Part shown: positions 47,780 through 59,520 of the stretch, piece by piece
Layout: every line of letters starts with the position of its first letter
How positions within the stretch are numbered: the first letter of the stretch is position 1
Assembly (NCBI GenBank): GCA_036936605.1
Contig: JAUPFV010000001.1
Span: 71,443,910 to 71,507,909, forward strand
Length of the DNA stretch: 64,000 nt
Reading direction: 5' to 3'
DNA from: Limnanthes douglasii subsp. nivea
Lineage: Eukaryota > Streptophyta > Magnoliopsida > Brassicales > Limnanthaceae
The notes under the pieces: model-generated
Database searches by the model: none
What the model saw: only the letters and a program-made list of their open reading frames with translations
Told to the model about the DNA's origin: nothing
Translations under genes and position numbers: made by a program

Positions 47780-48310
47780 CAATCAATAAAAACTATGAGA
47801 AGGACAATGATGCAAGTGCATTTCACTACACATCAAACTGTGATAGGCATGACCTAAACCAATTTCTGAGGGAAGTGGGAAATGTGAGAGGATTATCTAG
47901 AATTGACTTAAAATTCTCAAGTTATCTCTATAGAGAAAAATGAGAAAGTTTGTTTTAGCCCCCATCCTCAATGATTCGGCCTCAAAATCATATAAATGGG
48001 AAGTTTTGTGAATATTACAATGATACCAAACACAGTACGAGAGACTGCACACCATTGAAGAAGAAAATCCAAAAGTTGATAAACATCGGTGAGCTTTCAC
48101 AATATGTGATGAACGATGGTGGGGCAACTTAGAGTTTGGGAATTATAGTAGGTAACACTGGGGCCTCTGGAGATGAGATTTGTCAACCTATACCTGAGCG
48201 GAAACATGGGTTTGTCGTTACTAAGAAATACGTTATCATCGCACATTATGAGGCTGACCTAAGCCATCCCAAGCTGAATACTAAGCTTCGACGCTCGTGT
48301 GTCTTGTGAT
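47780..48310 (+). pseudogene. Plus-strand gypsy gag zinc-knuckle fragment
   Basis: Around 47995-48110 the plus strand reads HINGKFCEYYNDTKHSTRDC followed by LKKKIQKLINIGELSQYV, the C-terminal gag knuckle and its downstream helix in plant gypsy elements. One Cys/His position has become Tyr (the usual CEYH is CEYY). Flanking frames are broken. Confidence 0.7.
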
Positions 48311-49439
48311 CTGAACCATTTTGGTACGTAAGAAACCCATTTTCAGTTAAGAAAAAACATTGAAAGAAGCACGTTGAGTTGATGGAACATCTCATTTTCA
48401 CTTCTCCGTATGTAACAAATAATCCAACATATTTATTTGGTATTTACAAATTTTGTTTTATTTTTTTGATTATCAGTGAACTCAAAATGTTTGGAAAACC
48501 TAGCTCATTTAATTATTCATTAGTAAAAAATTATTATAAAACTTTGTTTATTTGGTGAATTTATATTAGAATTTATTTAGTTGTTCTTACAAATCGTCAA
48601 CATTTTAAAATTTCTAACAAATGTCATTTAGATTCAAATTGTAAGACATTAAAAAGGTATGCAAAATTCAAGCTTTGTTTGTTATTACAAAAGTTTCTTA
48701 GAACTAAATAACGGGTGAGTTTTTATGGTCGAAACTCATCTAATAAGTTCACTACCATTATAGTTAATGTGTGTGTGAGGTCCTCGAGTATTCATAAAAA
48801 TTTCCAACAGGGTTTGGTCGAGACATGGTTCATCGAGTAACACGTTTTTAAAAATCCAACTGCAAGTGAATAAAACTTAATTAATAAAAGTGACTGTCAT
48901 TAGGTCAATATTTTAGTTAAAGCTTTGGACATCGAAAAAAAGCACAAAGTGGCCAAAATAAAAAGATTCTAAAAATGACCTAAAGTAGAATAATATGAAG
49001 TGGCCAAAATAAAAAGACTCTGAAGTGGACCAAGCTAAAATAGTCCAAACTAAACCAAATAAAAGAGTTTCGGAGAAGACATAATGCGATATGAACCAAA
49101 AAAATGTGAAGGCACAAAATTTCAATTTTTTTTCCTTTTAGCAAGATCTAGAATGATCCAGATTCCTATGAAAACATAAAGTCAAAAGGTCCAAAAAAAT
49201 CCATTTAGATCGAAACCAGATTCTTCTAAACTTTCGAAGACATAAAAGTGAAATCGCCCTATAAAAAAACGAATAGTGTAATTAACTAAAATGATTACAA
49301 AATGTTGCAAAATTAGAATGAATTTCAATATAATAATACACATTGGGGAACTAATAGATTTAGTCCGGGAAAGGGTAAAATAAGATATTCAAACCGACAT
49401 ACCGGGGGATTAAAATAAATTATAAGAAAAATTATGAAG
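48311..49439. other. Spacer with a short degenerate repeat
   Basis: No gene is seen. At about 48948-49040 the word AAGTGGCCAAAATAAAAAGA is present twice, 50 bases apart, followed by looser copies. Confidence 0.5.
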
Positions 49440-49990
49440 GATGTTCGAACCATATACATCACTTGTCAACGAAGTTGTCAGTATTCATCCTCTCGATTTC
49501 TACAGTGGCATGATCAACAAGATTTAACTCTTCCTTTTCACCCAACCTGTCGAGCTCTTCCTCTCCATTTTCCATCTCCACATTAGTGTCTTCAATGTAT
49601 ACTCCAAAAAGACACTTTAAAACAAGGATCTGAGGTGAAGGTCATGAATTTCTCTAAAACCCCGAGAACCATCCTCGAGGTTATCGTTTTTGCTTGCATT
49701 GTCCAAGTATTCATAATTTTTATTTTAAGAGCCAAAATAGCCTTATCCTTTTCAGTTGCTGCATGAACGAGCGCATATTTGTGCCAAGTCGAGGTCGTGA
49801 TCGTTTCATTCTCCAAGAAATCCACTTCACCCTATAACAACGAGGCCTATTTGACATGGATTTCTAGTGCATTAACTTCCTTCGGTAGCCTATTTTATCT
49901 TTGTTTCGAGTTTGAAATTATCCTTGTTTTGCAATTTATTTTTCATCTGGTAGGTGAATTCCCAACTCATCATATTAGAGAGGGTTTCAT
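49440..49990 (-). pseudogene. Unrecognised coding remnant, Lys/Glu-rich
   Basis: The minus strand has a 77-codon frame (49592-49825, MDFLENETITTSTWHKY onward), and neighbouring frames before and after it have protein-like composition (heptad-like L and K/E). No family is recognised with confidence. It could be the coiled-coil end of a Tat antisense ORF or a gag N-terminus, given the surrounding gypsy debris. Confidence 0.35.
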
Positions 49991-50200
49991 CCAGTGGCAT
50001 AGCCATGATTTGATCTTTATGGGGTCCTGGTTATTGTCCAAAAATGAAATAGCAGAAAAAAATAATAGGCTTTTATGCCTCATGCATGATTTTTTGTTTG
50101 TTTGTTTGGTTAACTAGTGTTTTTTGTATTCATGCATCCCTTATGTATTAGTTATTTTCTTTAGTATTTTTTCAATCTATAATCATGAGCACACCAAAGT

Positions 50201-50310
50201 TATCGGGCTTAGCGATGCTGCCTCACATTTAGATTTTTTTATCTTAGTCTTATCAGGCTTAACGATGCTACCTCACATTTAGGTCTTTTTATCTTAGTCT
50301 TTTTTTACTT
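50201..50310. repeat. 50-bp tandem duplication
   Basis: TATCGGGCTTAGCGATGCTG at 50201 and TATCAGGCTTAACGATGCTA at 50251 start two adjacent units that differ at only a few positions. Confidence 0.85.
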
Positions 50311-50439
50311 ATCTTCGTATATTGTGTGTGTATCTTGACACGTCTTTGATTGTGTTGAGACCTATAAGAGTCGAGCGACGACAAATCTATCATATATTCA
50401 ATGTTCTTAAAAATGTTGGAATAAGAATCTTTTCTTTTG

Positions 50440-50800
50440 ATTTCGACTTTAACTTACTCGAATTTAACTTACTTAGGCTATGGTTGAAATTAATGTTTAA
50501 TTATGTTTTCGTTTTTATTTATTAACTTAATTAGTGTTTAATTATGTTTTCATTTTTATTAATAACTTAATTAGCTTAGTGTATTATAACTTAAGCTATA
50601 TTTATATTTACTTAATTATATTAGTGTTTAATTATGTTCTATTTTTATTTATGTTTACTTACTTAATTAGGTAAATGTAGTCTATTTATATTTATTAACT
50701 TAATTAGATTAGTGTTTAAAACAATTTATGTTTATTAACTTCATTAGGTTAGTGTACTCTTTAATTATTGTACTTATTAGATTAGTGTTTAATTATGTTT
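50440..50800. repeat. Degenerate AT-rich repeat
   Basis: TTAATTAG-TTAGTGTTTAATTATG words recur irregularly, every 60-110 bases, at least five times. No protein is encoded. Confidence 0.6.
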
Positions 50801-51279
50801 GAAATTTGAACCCAAAACATTTGTGTATGCTTATTAATAATATATACTATAAAATTGTGGGTTCCTGGGAACCACGAACTCCACTGTAGCTCCGCCTATG
50901 GGTGGAATCATAGTCAGTTTTACAGGATCAGTTTCAATACCTTGTTTAATAGTCACATATCCAAAACAATTACTTGATTTTACTAAAAAAACACTTTAAT
51001 GGATTAAAATTTTGGCGATTATTAAAGGCCTACACAATGCTAACATGTTTATCACATCTTCATTACTTTGGATAATCATTTTATATATTTTTTAATTTAT
51101 TTTAAACAAAGTGTTTAACAAAAATATGATTGACGATACATTCATAAATTGTTGTGCATTATTTATTTCAAATGACATATCTTTATAGTAATACAAACCT
51201 CGTTATGTCATCATTAAAATACATTCTTCATTTTCAGAATTTATCTTTATTTTATTATATTATGAATAAACATTCATAA

Positions 51280-52260
51280 AAGACAACATTTTATTCCCAA
51301 TACTACATCAACTAATTGATAAATCTGAGGTAAATGGAAAACTTGGACAAACATAATTTTAATCGGTGAAATCAACACATATTATCCATTACTCAATCTT
51401 GTTTTGATTAGTATTGGATTATCTAAGTTTGGTATTTAAATTACCCAATATGTCATACTTTAAGCAGTCAATCAAATTTCTTTACAATAGTTTCAGCTTT
51501 ATCCGGAGAAAATTCTCTTTTCTCTTGCCGTATTGACCTAAGAATTTTATCAATAACAATTTCATATTTGATTTACAGATCTAGTGACACTAAAAATACT
51601 ACATGCAAAAACAACAAATTTCATCGTCAAACATTTCCATAACTTGTTTTTTTATCTCCATTTAGTGAAGTCCATATTTTCAGAATATTTTCATCCCCTA
51701 ACTTTAACTTAATTGTCTATTTTAAAGGTTTAGACAATCACACTGCTTCTCAAGGGCCGCCAATATCCCCTGTCTAAACTTTGGTAGCACGTCGTCATGA
51801 TCTAATAATTGTTGATCTTCTAATGGACTCTTTAATTGCTAAAATATAATATTTTTTGATAAAAGAGAAATTGTAAAACAATCACTTGATTTTCTTTAAC
51901 TACTTCGTATAACCATAATTCTCTCGCACACCAAGTACTTGATACATTGATGATAAAACGTGCAATAGCTTCCATCTTATCAAGTCACGACGACTTAAAA
52001 ATGCATTATAATAACTTTATGCATCAACAAGCGTAAATAATGATTTAATTGTTTTTTTTGTTTTGTCGTATTCTGTAGTAATTGATATTTATATTTCTCC
52101 CACAAAATCAAAAAATAATCCTGTGAAACTTAATAGATTAAGATTAGTCTGTACATACGAAAATACTGTAATAATATTTTCATATTCACCACTAATACAA
52201 AACTTGAGCCAAATTACTTATGCTAATGATGAATCTTTTGATAATAATCACTTATAATAA
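51280..52260 (-). pseudogene. Gypsy protease-RT fragment
   Basis: On the minus strand, about 52010-51880 reads YYNAFLSRRDLIR and a following YQVLGVRELW, matching the protease C-terminal region (YNAILGRP... then HQ-LKFPT--GV). Further down, about 51410-51350 reads WIICVDFTD-N-VCPSFPF, the RT palm entry (WRMCVDFTDLNKACPKDSFPL). Stops are frequent and the catalytic YVDD region is absent. No LTR belonging to this fragment was found. Confidence 0.7.
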
Positions 52261-53390
52261 TAAGGAAAACATTCTCATAAGTAATAAGAATATCCAATAA
52301 GTCATTCTTAATGAATGTGATTGTCGTATATTGTTTAAATGTACTGATTTCTTATCTACAAGATCCATTTATAAATCCTTTCAATATATTTTTCTTGACG
52401 ATTGAGAAGTCCTTTCTAGTATTTCTCAATTTGTTTTCTACATTGTTTGATTTTTCGTCTTTTGTTTATTAGAATTTTTATATTTATTCTACTTTTCATG
52501 GTTTATTTTTTGATTTTTTTATTAAACTAAACATAAATATTTTATTTGTAAATGGTTCATTGCCCATCCAGAATCAAATGATAATCCAATCAACAATTTT
52601 TTTTCAAATAAAATACAAAAATATTTTTTAATAATTAAAAAACATATTTTGTTAATTAAAAGATTGACCCTACGAGAAAGATGTAGATCGATCGCCCCAG
52701 ACTACTTAGAGGGTCTCTACAAGTCTGTATATTTTTTTATTTGGTTCCCCCGTAAGATCAATATCACAACTAATGAGGTCTGAAAGTTTCACATCTAAGT
52801 AATATCCGATTTCGATAGTTTATAATAAAAGATAATGTACATATATCTTTCGGCTCCTACGTTCGTAGGGAGATGGGTAAAGGTGCGATAAAATGTCAGG
52901 ATTTCAAACCTTGGGCATTGCACGAATCCTCTCTTTCAGAATAGAATAGAGCGGGTTCTTTTTCTTTTAGGGTGGATTGGTTCATCAGTGAGAATACGAG
53001 TATTCTGATTCGAGGATACATCTGAAAATGTCTTTGTGAATCTTAATGCCAATGACATATGAGGCTCACCCATATTCTCTTAATCTCAAAATTTCTTATG
53101 AGGAATGCTTCGTTCTATATGCAACGCCCTTTTTCATTATCATCTACCACCCTTTCTTTCTTCCGACTATTCACGCATGAAAATCGTCTTATATAAGCTT
53201 GATTTCGGTTGCCAATGCTATAAGTAGAAATACATTATGGCAGGATTAGTCACCCGCACAAACTAACTCTACTCCCTAATTTAAGTAATAAAAGTTACTA
53301 GATATTAAACTTCCAAAAGAAATTGTAACTACCTCTGCTAGCTAATAACACGCTTATGTACGGGATAGGTATATCCCATTTCGAGGCGGC
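52261..53390. other. Spacer; balanced-composition block at 52665-53220
   Basis: No coding frame is convincing. The block 52665-53220 is clearly less AT-rich than its neighbours and contains CCTACGTTCGTAGG (a 14-bp perfect palindrome, 52857-52870). It could be organelle-derived or another transposon piece; it was not recognised. Confidence 0.4.
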
Positions 53391-53393
53391 CAT

Positions 53394-53411
53394 TGGGCTT
53401 CAGGCCCGTTA
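53394..53411 (+). promoter_or_regulatory. Site II-type elements upstream of the RS2Z gene
   Basis: TGGGCTTCAGGCCCGTTA holds TGGGCT next to GGCCCG, the paired TGGGCY-type motif common in promoters of plant translation and RNA-processing genes. It lies about 170 bases before the TATA box. Confidence 0.5.
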
Positions 53412-53558
53412 AATTGACGTAGGATAGCATCATAGGCATTCACACGTAACTCACGCGCACACATCCGAATGTATTAATCATTAAATCACGGCCCTACGTT
53501 ACCAACAGAAAACGAATCCTGGCCGTATATTTCTAGCTTCCTTTTGTTTTCTTCGTAT

Positions 53559-53569
53559 ACTATATAGAT
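53559..53569 (+). promoter_or_regulatory. TATA box of the RS2Z gene
   Basis: ACTATATAGAT suits a start of transcription near 53590-53600. A telo-box-like TAGGGTTA follows at 53633-53640 in the leader, a pairing often seen with site II elements. Confidence 0.55.
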
Positions 53570-53942
53570 CTGCCTAGAATCATCACCGACTTCCTACCGA
53601 GGACACACAAACGCAAAGGGGAGCGTACAAGCTAGGGTTAGCGATTTACTTCCCAGGTACCAATTTCAGACTTGATTTCAATTCGAATCAGTAATTTCTA
53701 GGGTTACTGTTTCCGTAGTCGTTCTATAATCCCTTTCATATATGTTCTTGGTTTTGATTTTGTTTCTGTTATCTCGATGCACTTTTCTCTTTTGGATTTG
53801 GTTATGAATCTAACGGCGTTCGCTCGTTTCTCTTTTGTGCTCGTCTTATTACTTCTGATTTATATACTTGCCTGCACCTTATAGGTAGTAGTTTGAGAGT
53901 TAGGGTACCTTCTGATTCAGTTTTTGTGGTTGCAGTTTGAAA

Positions 53943-56258
53943 ATGCCGCGTTATGATGATCGTTACGATCGATATGAGACTACCCGTCTCTATGTTGGCC
54001 GGTTGTCCTCACGAACAAGGTCGCGAGATCTTGAACGTGTATTCAGCAAATATGGAAGGTAAAGAATCTGTCTTTACATTATTAGTTTTGTATGGTGTGG
54101 TTGTCCTCTTCTTCTTAGAGAGTCTGAACTTGTTCTTTGTATGCTAAATAATTTATTGAATCTATATATCTCTTGATGAACTTACTGTTGTTGAGTTGCA
54201 TTATGATAAGTTGGGTTCCGGGTTGATCAATTTGGAGTGTAGAATCACCCCCTTTCCTATGTAGGGGTCACCTGCATACTTGATGCTGTGTTAACCATAC
54301 AGCTAGTTATTTGTGGGGCCATTCTGACCTTAGGTGTAGTGTGTTTTAACTTTAATGATCTTGTTGAAGGTTTTCGGGCTTTTGCCTGACCTGGAGGCCT
54401 ATGGTGAGAGGGTCGCCTTGGTGAAATTGGTGGAAACTCTTGCCGATTGTATAGTCGACTTTGGAGATTCTTTGTGTATTGTTTAATTGCGTGTTTAAAT
54501 GGAAATGGCAACAATCTCAAACTGGTGTTTAGTTCGTCTGTGATGGTGCCGTATCATACACTATCTACCTAGAAGTACTTAAATAATGATGGCCTTACTG
54601 TTTCTGGAAACAATTTCCGCAGAGTACGAGATGTGGATATGAAGCGTGACTATGCCTTTGTTGTAAGTGGCTACTCTTTATTTTTATCTTTGACTATTCA
54701 ATTGTTTAACTCTTGATATGTTGGTTTGGTAGCCTTACTGTTTCTATCATGTTCTATTGTTTTATGTCGGTTTTATGCTCTCTCATAATCCTGTTACAGG
54801 AATTTAGTGATCCTAGAGATGCTGACGATGCAAGGTATCACTTAGATGGTCGAGATTTTGATGGAGGTCGTATCATTGTGGAGTTCGCTAAAGGGGTGAG
54901 TTTTATATGTACAATTTTTTCCCAAAAAAATTACAGTCTTCTACATTCCTGTTATGTGTTATTGTCAATGTTGTGTGTTTCTTTGAGACCCGAGTAATGC
55001 TGCTGCTGAAGCTGCAGGGATTGTATACATCACAGTTTCTTGGGTTTAATTGGTAAGGCTGGCACCTGAGTGAGCTTGCCTAGTTGTAGCTGTTTGGTCT
55101 GTTCTTGCAGGAGCTTACCTTATTGTGGCTTGATGGCAGTACTCAATCAATAACAAGAGATACTGAGGATGCTGATAAATTTTGTATTTATGTGAAACAA
55201 ATCTACCTTCCACTATTCTTCTTGAAATGAGCATTTTAGATTGTTATATGCTTTCTAGATTTGTATTACTTTTAGTTACAAGTGGATTTCTTATTTTACT
55301 ATTTTCTTTCTTTTGTAGACTCCACATGGTTTTAGGGACAGAGACAGGGGGGACAGGGACAGGGGAGACAGAGACAGGGGGGACAGAGACAGGGGGGATA
55401 GAGATGGAAGAGGTCCTCCTCCTGGCTCTGGTCGCTGTTTTAATTGTGGCCTTGATGGCCATTGGGCACGTGATTGTAAAGCTGGCGACTGGAAGAACAA
55501 ATGTTATCGCTGTGGGGAGAGAGGCCATATCGAGAGAAACTGCAAGAATCCTCCCAAAAAGCTGAAGTATGTACTCTTTCAACCTATGCACTCATTAATA
55601 TTATGATCCTTGCATGATGCGGATGACTGTTACATATTCTGCTTCTCACAAATCTATTTATTATTCAGACGTGATGAGAGTTACTCTAGATCGCCAGTGA
55701 GGTCCCGCTCTCCTCGACGTGGAAGAAGCCGAAGCCCGAGTTATAGCCGGCGCAGTTACAGGTTAGTTGTTTTTAATATCCTCTTTTCCATTTATTACAG
55801 TACATAATTTATACTGGGCATTTGAGTCAATGTTCTTTAGGAAATCTAACATTATATTCAAAATCATCTGTTATGGCAGCCGGTCAAGATCTCCGGTGAA
55901 GAGGGAGAGGGCTGAGAGGGGACACAGTCCTCAGCCAATGAGCCGGTCACCATCTCCCAAGGGAAGGAAACAGAGTCTGTCACCTGCACAGCATGGCAGC
56001 CCAGCTCTTTCACCGAAACGACAAAACCTGGCTTCCCCTCGTAGCGGTTCAGACAATGGGGGTAGCCCAAGGAAGAATGGTAGAAGTGCTTCTGGCTCAG
56101 ACAGGGAGAGCCCAGTACGTCAGAAGAGTCCTGCAACAAATGGCCGTGGGCGTAGTCCGAGTCCCAGTCCTAGTCCTGGTCTGAGAAATGACAGGAGTCC
56201 GGTTGATGATGACTATGAGGACAATGACCGCTCCCCCCGAGGTAGCCAATCACCTTGA
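53943..56258 (+). CDS. RS2Z33: RS2Z32/RS2Z33-type SR splicing factor
   Basis: Six exons: 53943-54058, 54623-54662, 54800-54895, 55319-55566, 55669-55761 and 55880-56258, all with GT-AG borders, give 323 residues (Arabidopsis RS2Z33 is near 290). An RRM spans residues 14-83 ([19 protein letters not shown], then [14 protein letters not shown]). A (DRDRG)n stretch follows, then two CCHC knuckles, [14 protein letters not shown] from residue 124 and [14 protein letters not shown] from 146. An RS-rich and SP-rich tail ends in PRGSQSP. A leader intron (about 53657-53935) is likely. It should act in the nucleus in spliceosome assembly, binding RNA through the RRM and partners through the RS domain. 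Arabidopsis RS2Z33 is reported to regulate its own splicing. Choice between the RS2Z32 and RS2Z33 names is not resolved. Confidence 0.95.
55337..55396 (+). repeat. Four 15-bp coding repeats, (DRDRG)4
   Basis: Four head-to-tail copies of GACAGAGACAGGGGG, with two silent third-position changes (second copy), encode (Asp-Arg-Asp-Arg-Gly)4 between the RRM and the first zinc knuckle of the RS2Z protein. Confidence 0.95.
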
Positions 56259-57249
56259 GGTTACATGACAACAGAAGGCTTTCATAGTGCACTCATCTTG
56301 TTGGTCTTTTTTTTCTTCGTTTATACATTTATGGATTTTTAAGTAAATTGTGGGTAATGTTGCATTTTTAGGACCATTTGTTTTTTTATTATCCTATCAT
56401 TCTCTGCGGATATGTTTTGAATTGTTTTAATTTTGTAATCTGAGTCGTCATTGCATGTTCCTTTCTTTATAACTACTTACAAATATATCGTCTCTCCTAT
56501 ATTTTATATCGAGTAGGCTTTTTGAAACACTCTAGGCTATAATTTGTAAAAAATATAAGGTAAATTGTTAGCCACTCAATTGATTTAAGAAGTGAAACGT
56601 ATATAAGGTAATTAAACTCATGATATAAAGAAAAATCGAACGCAATTTACTAATTTAGTTATAATTCAACAACAGACGAAATGTAGTTATAATCCAACAA
56701 GATTGATTTGGCATCAAAACGTATGTTGATTTGTTAGAGGGATGAAACAAGTAGGTTATATCACCAGCAGTCGTAGCCATCAGTATACAATACTCTCTTC
56801 TTCTTCGTCATGTGCCATATATTGTTAAAACTCATGTATCCGATTTTATACATAAGATGGAATTAGAGGCAGCGATCTTCTAAGGTACGCTTCATTCTGT
56901 CATGGATATGATACCGTAGAGTCAACAGGTTGCACCTGAGACGAGAACAATGATTTAGTTATCCTAGTAACATCCGTATCCCAGGCGGGTAGGGTAAGTG
57001 ACATGATTCTGCAAACCAAGTCTTAATTAATCAAGGGTCACAGCAAATGGCAGAAAACAGCAAATGCTTAATGAGTATATATTGTTCAACAGATGTTCTA
57101 AGTGCCTCAAGGACTGTGTGGGTCAATCCCATAAAATTGTAAAGCCTAGGATAACCCAAAAATACGTTTTTCTTTGCAATAAGAAGATTTGCCGAAAACG
57201 TAACGTACCTTACAAATGATAACCAAGTAAAAGTAAAAGTCAATTTTCA
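56259..57249. other. Spacer between two convergent genes
   Basis: It holds the 3' UTR of the RS2Z gene (about 56259-56480, T-rich) and, on the other strand, the 3' UTR of the 57250 gene. Nothing else is seen. Confidence 0.6.
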
Positions 57250-58379
57250 TTACACATTTCCATCCAACTCATCCTCAATATCATCTCCCTCTTCAAACAG
57301 CTTCAGAAACCTCAACTGATCTTGTCGCCTCTTCTTCTTTGCCAAGTATTTGTAAGTCCCAACAACCACAAGAATTACTACTACCACTGCTAATGCAATC
57401 AGTAAAATTACTATAGCAACATGCATCTCTTTTCTTCTCTTGGTTGAGCCAGAGTCCGCTTCCGAAGCTACAAAATACATCATACCATCAGTCTATACAA
57501 TTTGCGCAAAAACTCTAGCCTCAGGCAGCTATACAAATAATCAATCTTAAGCAACATAATCCTTTTGTGCTTCAAGAAACTGAAATGGCAGGGCACTTAC
57601 CCTCTGGCAGTTGTGCCGCTGGAAGCTGTGAGCATCCCTGACACAGAAAGCTTGCAGTGATTTCATTTTCCTTAATATGTACGTTTTTTTCGTCAGCATC
57701 GAAATCTGAAGGACAAAACTCCCACTCATCAAACACATGATCTGTCTTGATGGTATCTTGCTCGTAAAATCCACATCGCTTACATTTCGTGTCGTGTAAT
57801 TCAGTCAAAGGCTAAACACAACAAGAAACAACTAATAACATCACATAATCCATCAAAGCCAAGTTTTCAGAAAACAAAACAGAACCTTATGAAGAATTTC
57901 TAGTGATCACAAACCTATTACTAAATCCACAAACTTATACTTTCTTAGGAAAACAAAAGCAACCAATAAAGAGTTCTGTTTGCTGTGTACACACACATAC
58001 CTGCCATGATTCTTGACCTTTGAAGGTGTACAGCACGGCGGTTCCGGTGACATCCGGTAGCACCGTCCTGTTCTCTCCTTTGCACTGAAAGTAAACCGTA
58101 GGGTTTGATGTGAACCAATCGTGTGTGCTAAAAACTTGAAACGACTGGAGTGTTACAACTCCTGTTGATCTAACTCCTGCATCATAAAAATCAAAGCTAA
58201 AATTCAAGCACCAAATCTAAAATTTGAAAAGTTATATATATATATGTTAGCAAGATCATCAAAACGAGCAAAACCCAGTAAAACATAATGGAAATTAAAC
58301 CTGTCAAATAGGAGAGGAAGATCGAGCAGACAAGAAATCCGACACAGTGTTTAAAATGAAGAAAAGGAGAGATCGACAT
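57250..58379 (-). CDS. Plant type I membrane protein, unknown function
   Basis: Four exons on the minus strand, 58301-58379, 58001-58176, 57601-57811 and 57250-57467, with consensus splice sites and consistent phases, encode 227 residues. A signal peptide covers about residues 1-25. The lumenal or extracellular part has an NRT glycosylation site (QCKGENRT) and two Cys pairs, CKRC and CQGC, with a further Cys in EFCPSD. A single membrane helix lies at about 172-194 (VAIVILLIALAVVVVILVV), followed by a basic KYLAKKKRR stop-transfer and a 20-residue acidic tail. It resembles an uncharacterised plant family I recall as DUF7953; no role is known to me. The Cys pattern suggests disulfides or metal binding in the secretory pathway. 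It converges with the RS2Z gene. Confidence 0.85.
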
Positions 58380-58890
58380 TTCTGAGGAAGTAACGCTTGA
58401 TTAGGTTTTTGGGAGAAGATAGGAAGAGAATTGAAAATGGAAGAAAAAAATGTGGAATTTATCAGACGAGGTGTGTTACGACCGTTTCAAAACTGTTGTT
58501 CTGGTTCTGGTTCCGTTGACGATCGGTATTTGGATGCCACTACGTCACATGAGACTGGTCAGAGTAGTACTTAATATACTCTGCCCAAATGAATGGGGGT
58601 CCACGTTGGTTGATGGAAACATATATGTTTGGAGTCAAAACCAAAGAGAGAGGCTAAAATCTAGGTTTCGTCCTTTTTATGGTTTCTTTTTTTATTAGTC
58701 TGATTAAAGTTTTTCTTTTATAAATCTTTTAGTATCAATTTCTTTTAATTCGTGATTAGAACGTTACGTTTGGCTTGTCAATGCTCCATAGTTTGTCATA
58801 ATTAATGTGAAGAGTTGTTTATGATTAATTCATCGTTTAGACTATCGTACCTAAAATATAATAGTTGAAATATTAATAGGTAGGAATCGA
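58380..58890. other. Upstream region of the minus-strand membrane-protein gene
   Basis: This is the likely promoter of the 57250-58379 gene. An open 82-codon plus-strand frame (58450-58698) has no recognisable features and is probably chance. Confidence 0.4.
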
Positions 58891-59520
58891 TTCAGATATA
58901 AATTTGATAGTTGGAATTGAGGGTGTTTATGATTTTTGGGAATTCGAAATTAAATCGGTGCCTAACAGTCAAGAATCAAGAATTAGACTGATAATCGGAT
59001 CGAATATACAGTTTTATTTTAAAAGTCGATAAAGAATTGAATGGCTAAAACTGGTTTGAAACCGAATCGTTAAACAGATTTAGAGTCAAACCAATAAAAT
59101 CAATAAATATGTAGAACTATAAAACCAATAAACTAGTAAAACCAACACCGAATCGAACAGATGGAATCGTGATTGTTTTTTATTTAATTTATTTTTCTAT
59201 ATATTTATATTATTGCAAAAATTATTAAGCGAAGATTAATTAAAAAAAGTCAAAGTATCATTTATTTAAATAAAAAGTTTGAAGATTAAATTAAAATTGG
59301 ATTTATTTATTTTATTTAATTTTTTATAGACCGAACTGAAATCAGACCAAATCAAAATAGACCGAACCGAACCAATTTTTTATGGTTCCGATTTGGTGTA
59401 AAAAATTAGAACCAAAATATTATCCGTTCGATCTGGTTCGAACCGATAAGCTTAAAGGTCCGATCCGTTCTATCAAAATCCGAACAGAGAATATTCATAG
59501 TTGGAATTAAATTCTATGGA
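58891..59520. repeat. ACCGAACC-rich repeat debris
   Basis: CCGAA/TTCGG words are dense: AACCGAATCG, ACCGAACCGAACC near 59357, and GGTTCGAACCG near 59440. This type of sequence is common in dispersed plant repeats. No ends or coding capacity were found. Confidence 0.5.

Noticed and set aside
49991..50905. Possible hAT element (CAGTGGCATAGCC left, GCTCCGCCTATG right)
   Set aside because: The ends are only loosely complementary and no 8-bp duplication flanks them, so an element is not supported.
54713..54997. 94-codon plus-strand frame
   Set aside because: It is an unspliced read across intron 2, exon 3 and intron 3 of the RS2Z gene.
55244..55591. 115-codon minus-strand frame rich in Pro-Val-Ser
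   Set aside because: It is the antisense shadow of the (DRDRG) repeat in exon 4 of the RS2Z gene.
58450..58698. 82-codon plus-strand frame upstream of the membrane-protein gene
   Set aside because: It has no domain, signal or splice support and lies in the expected promoter.
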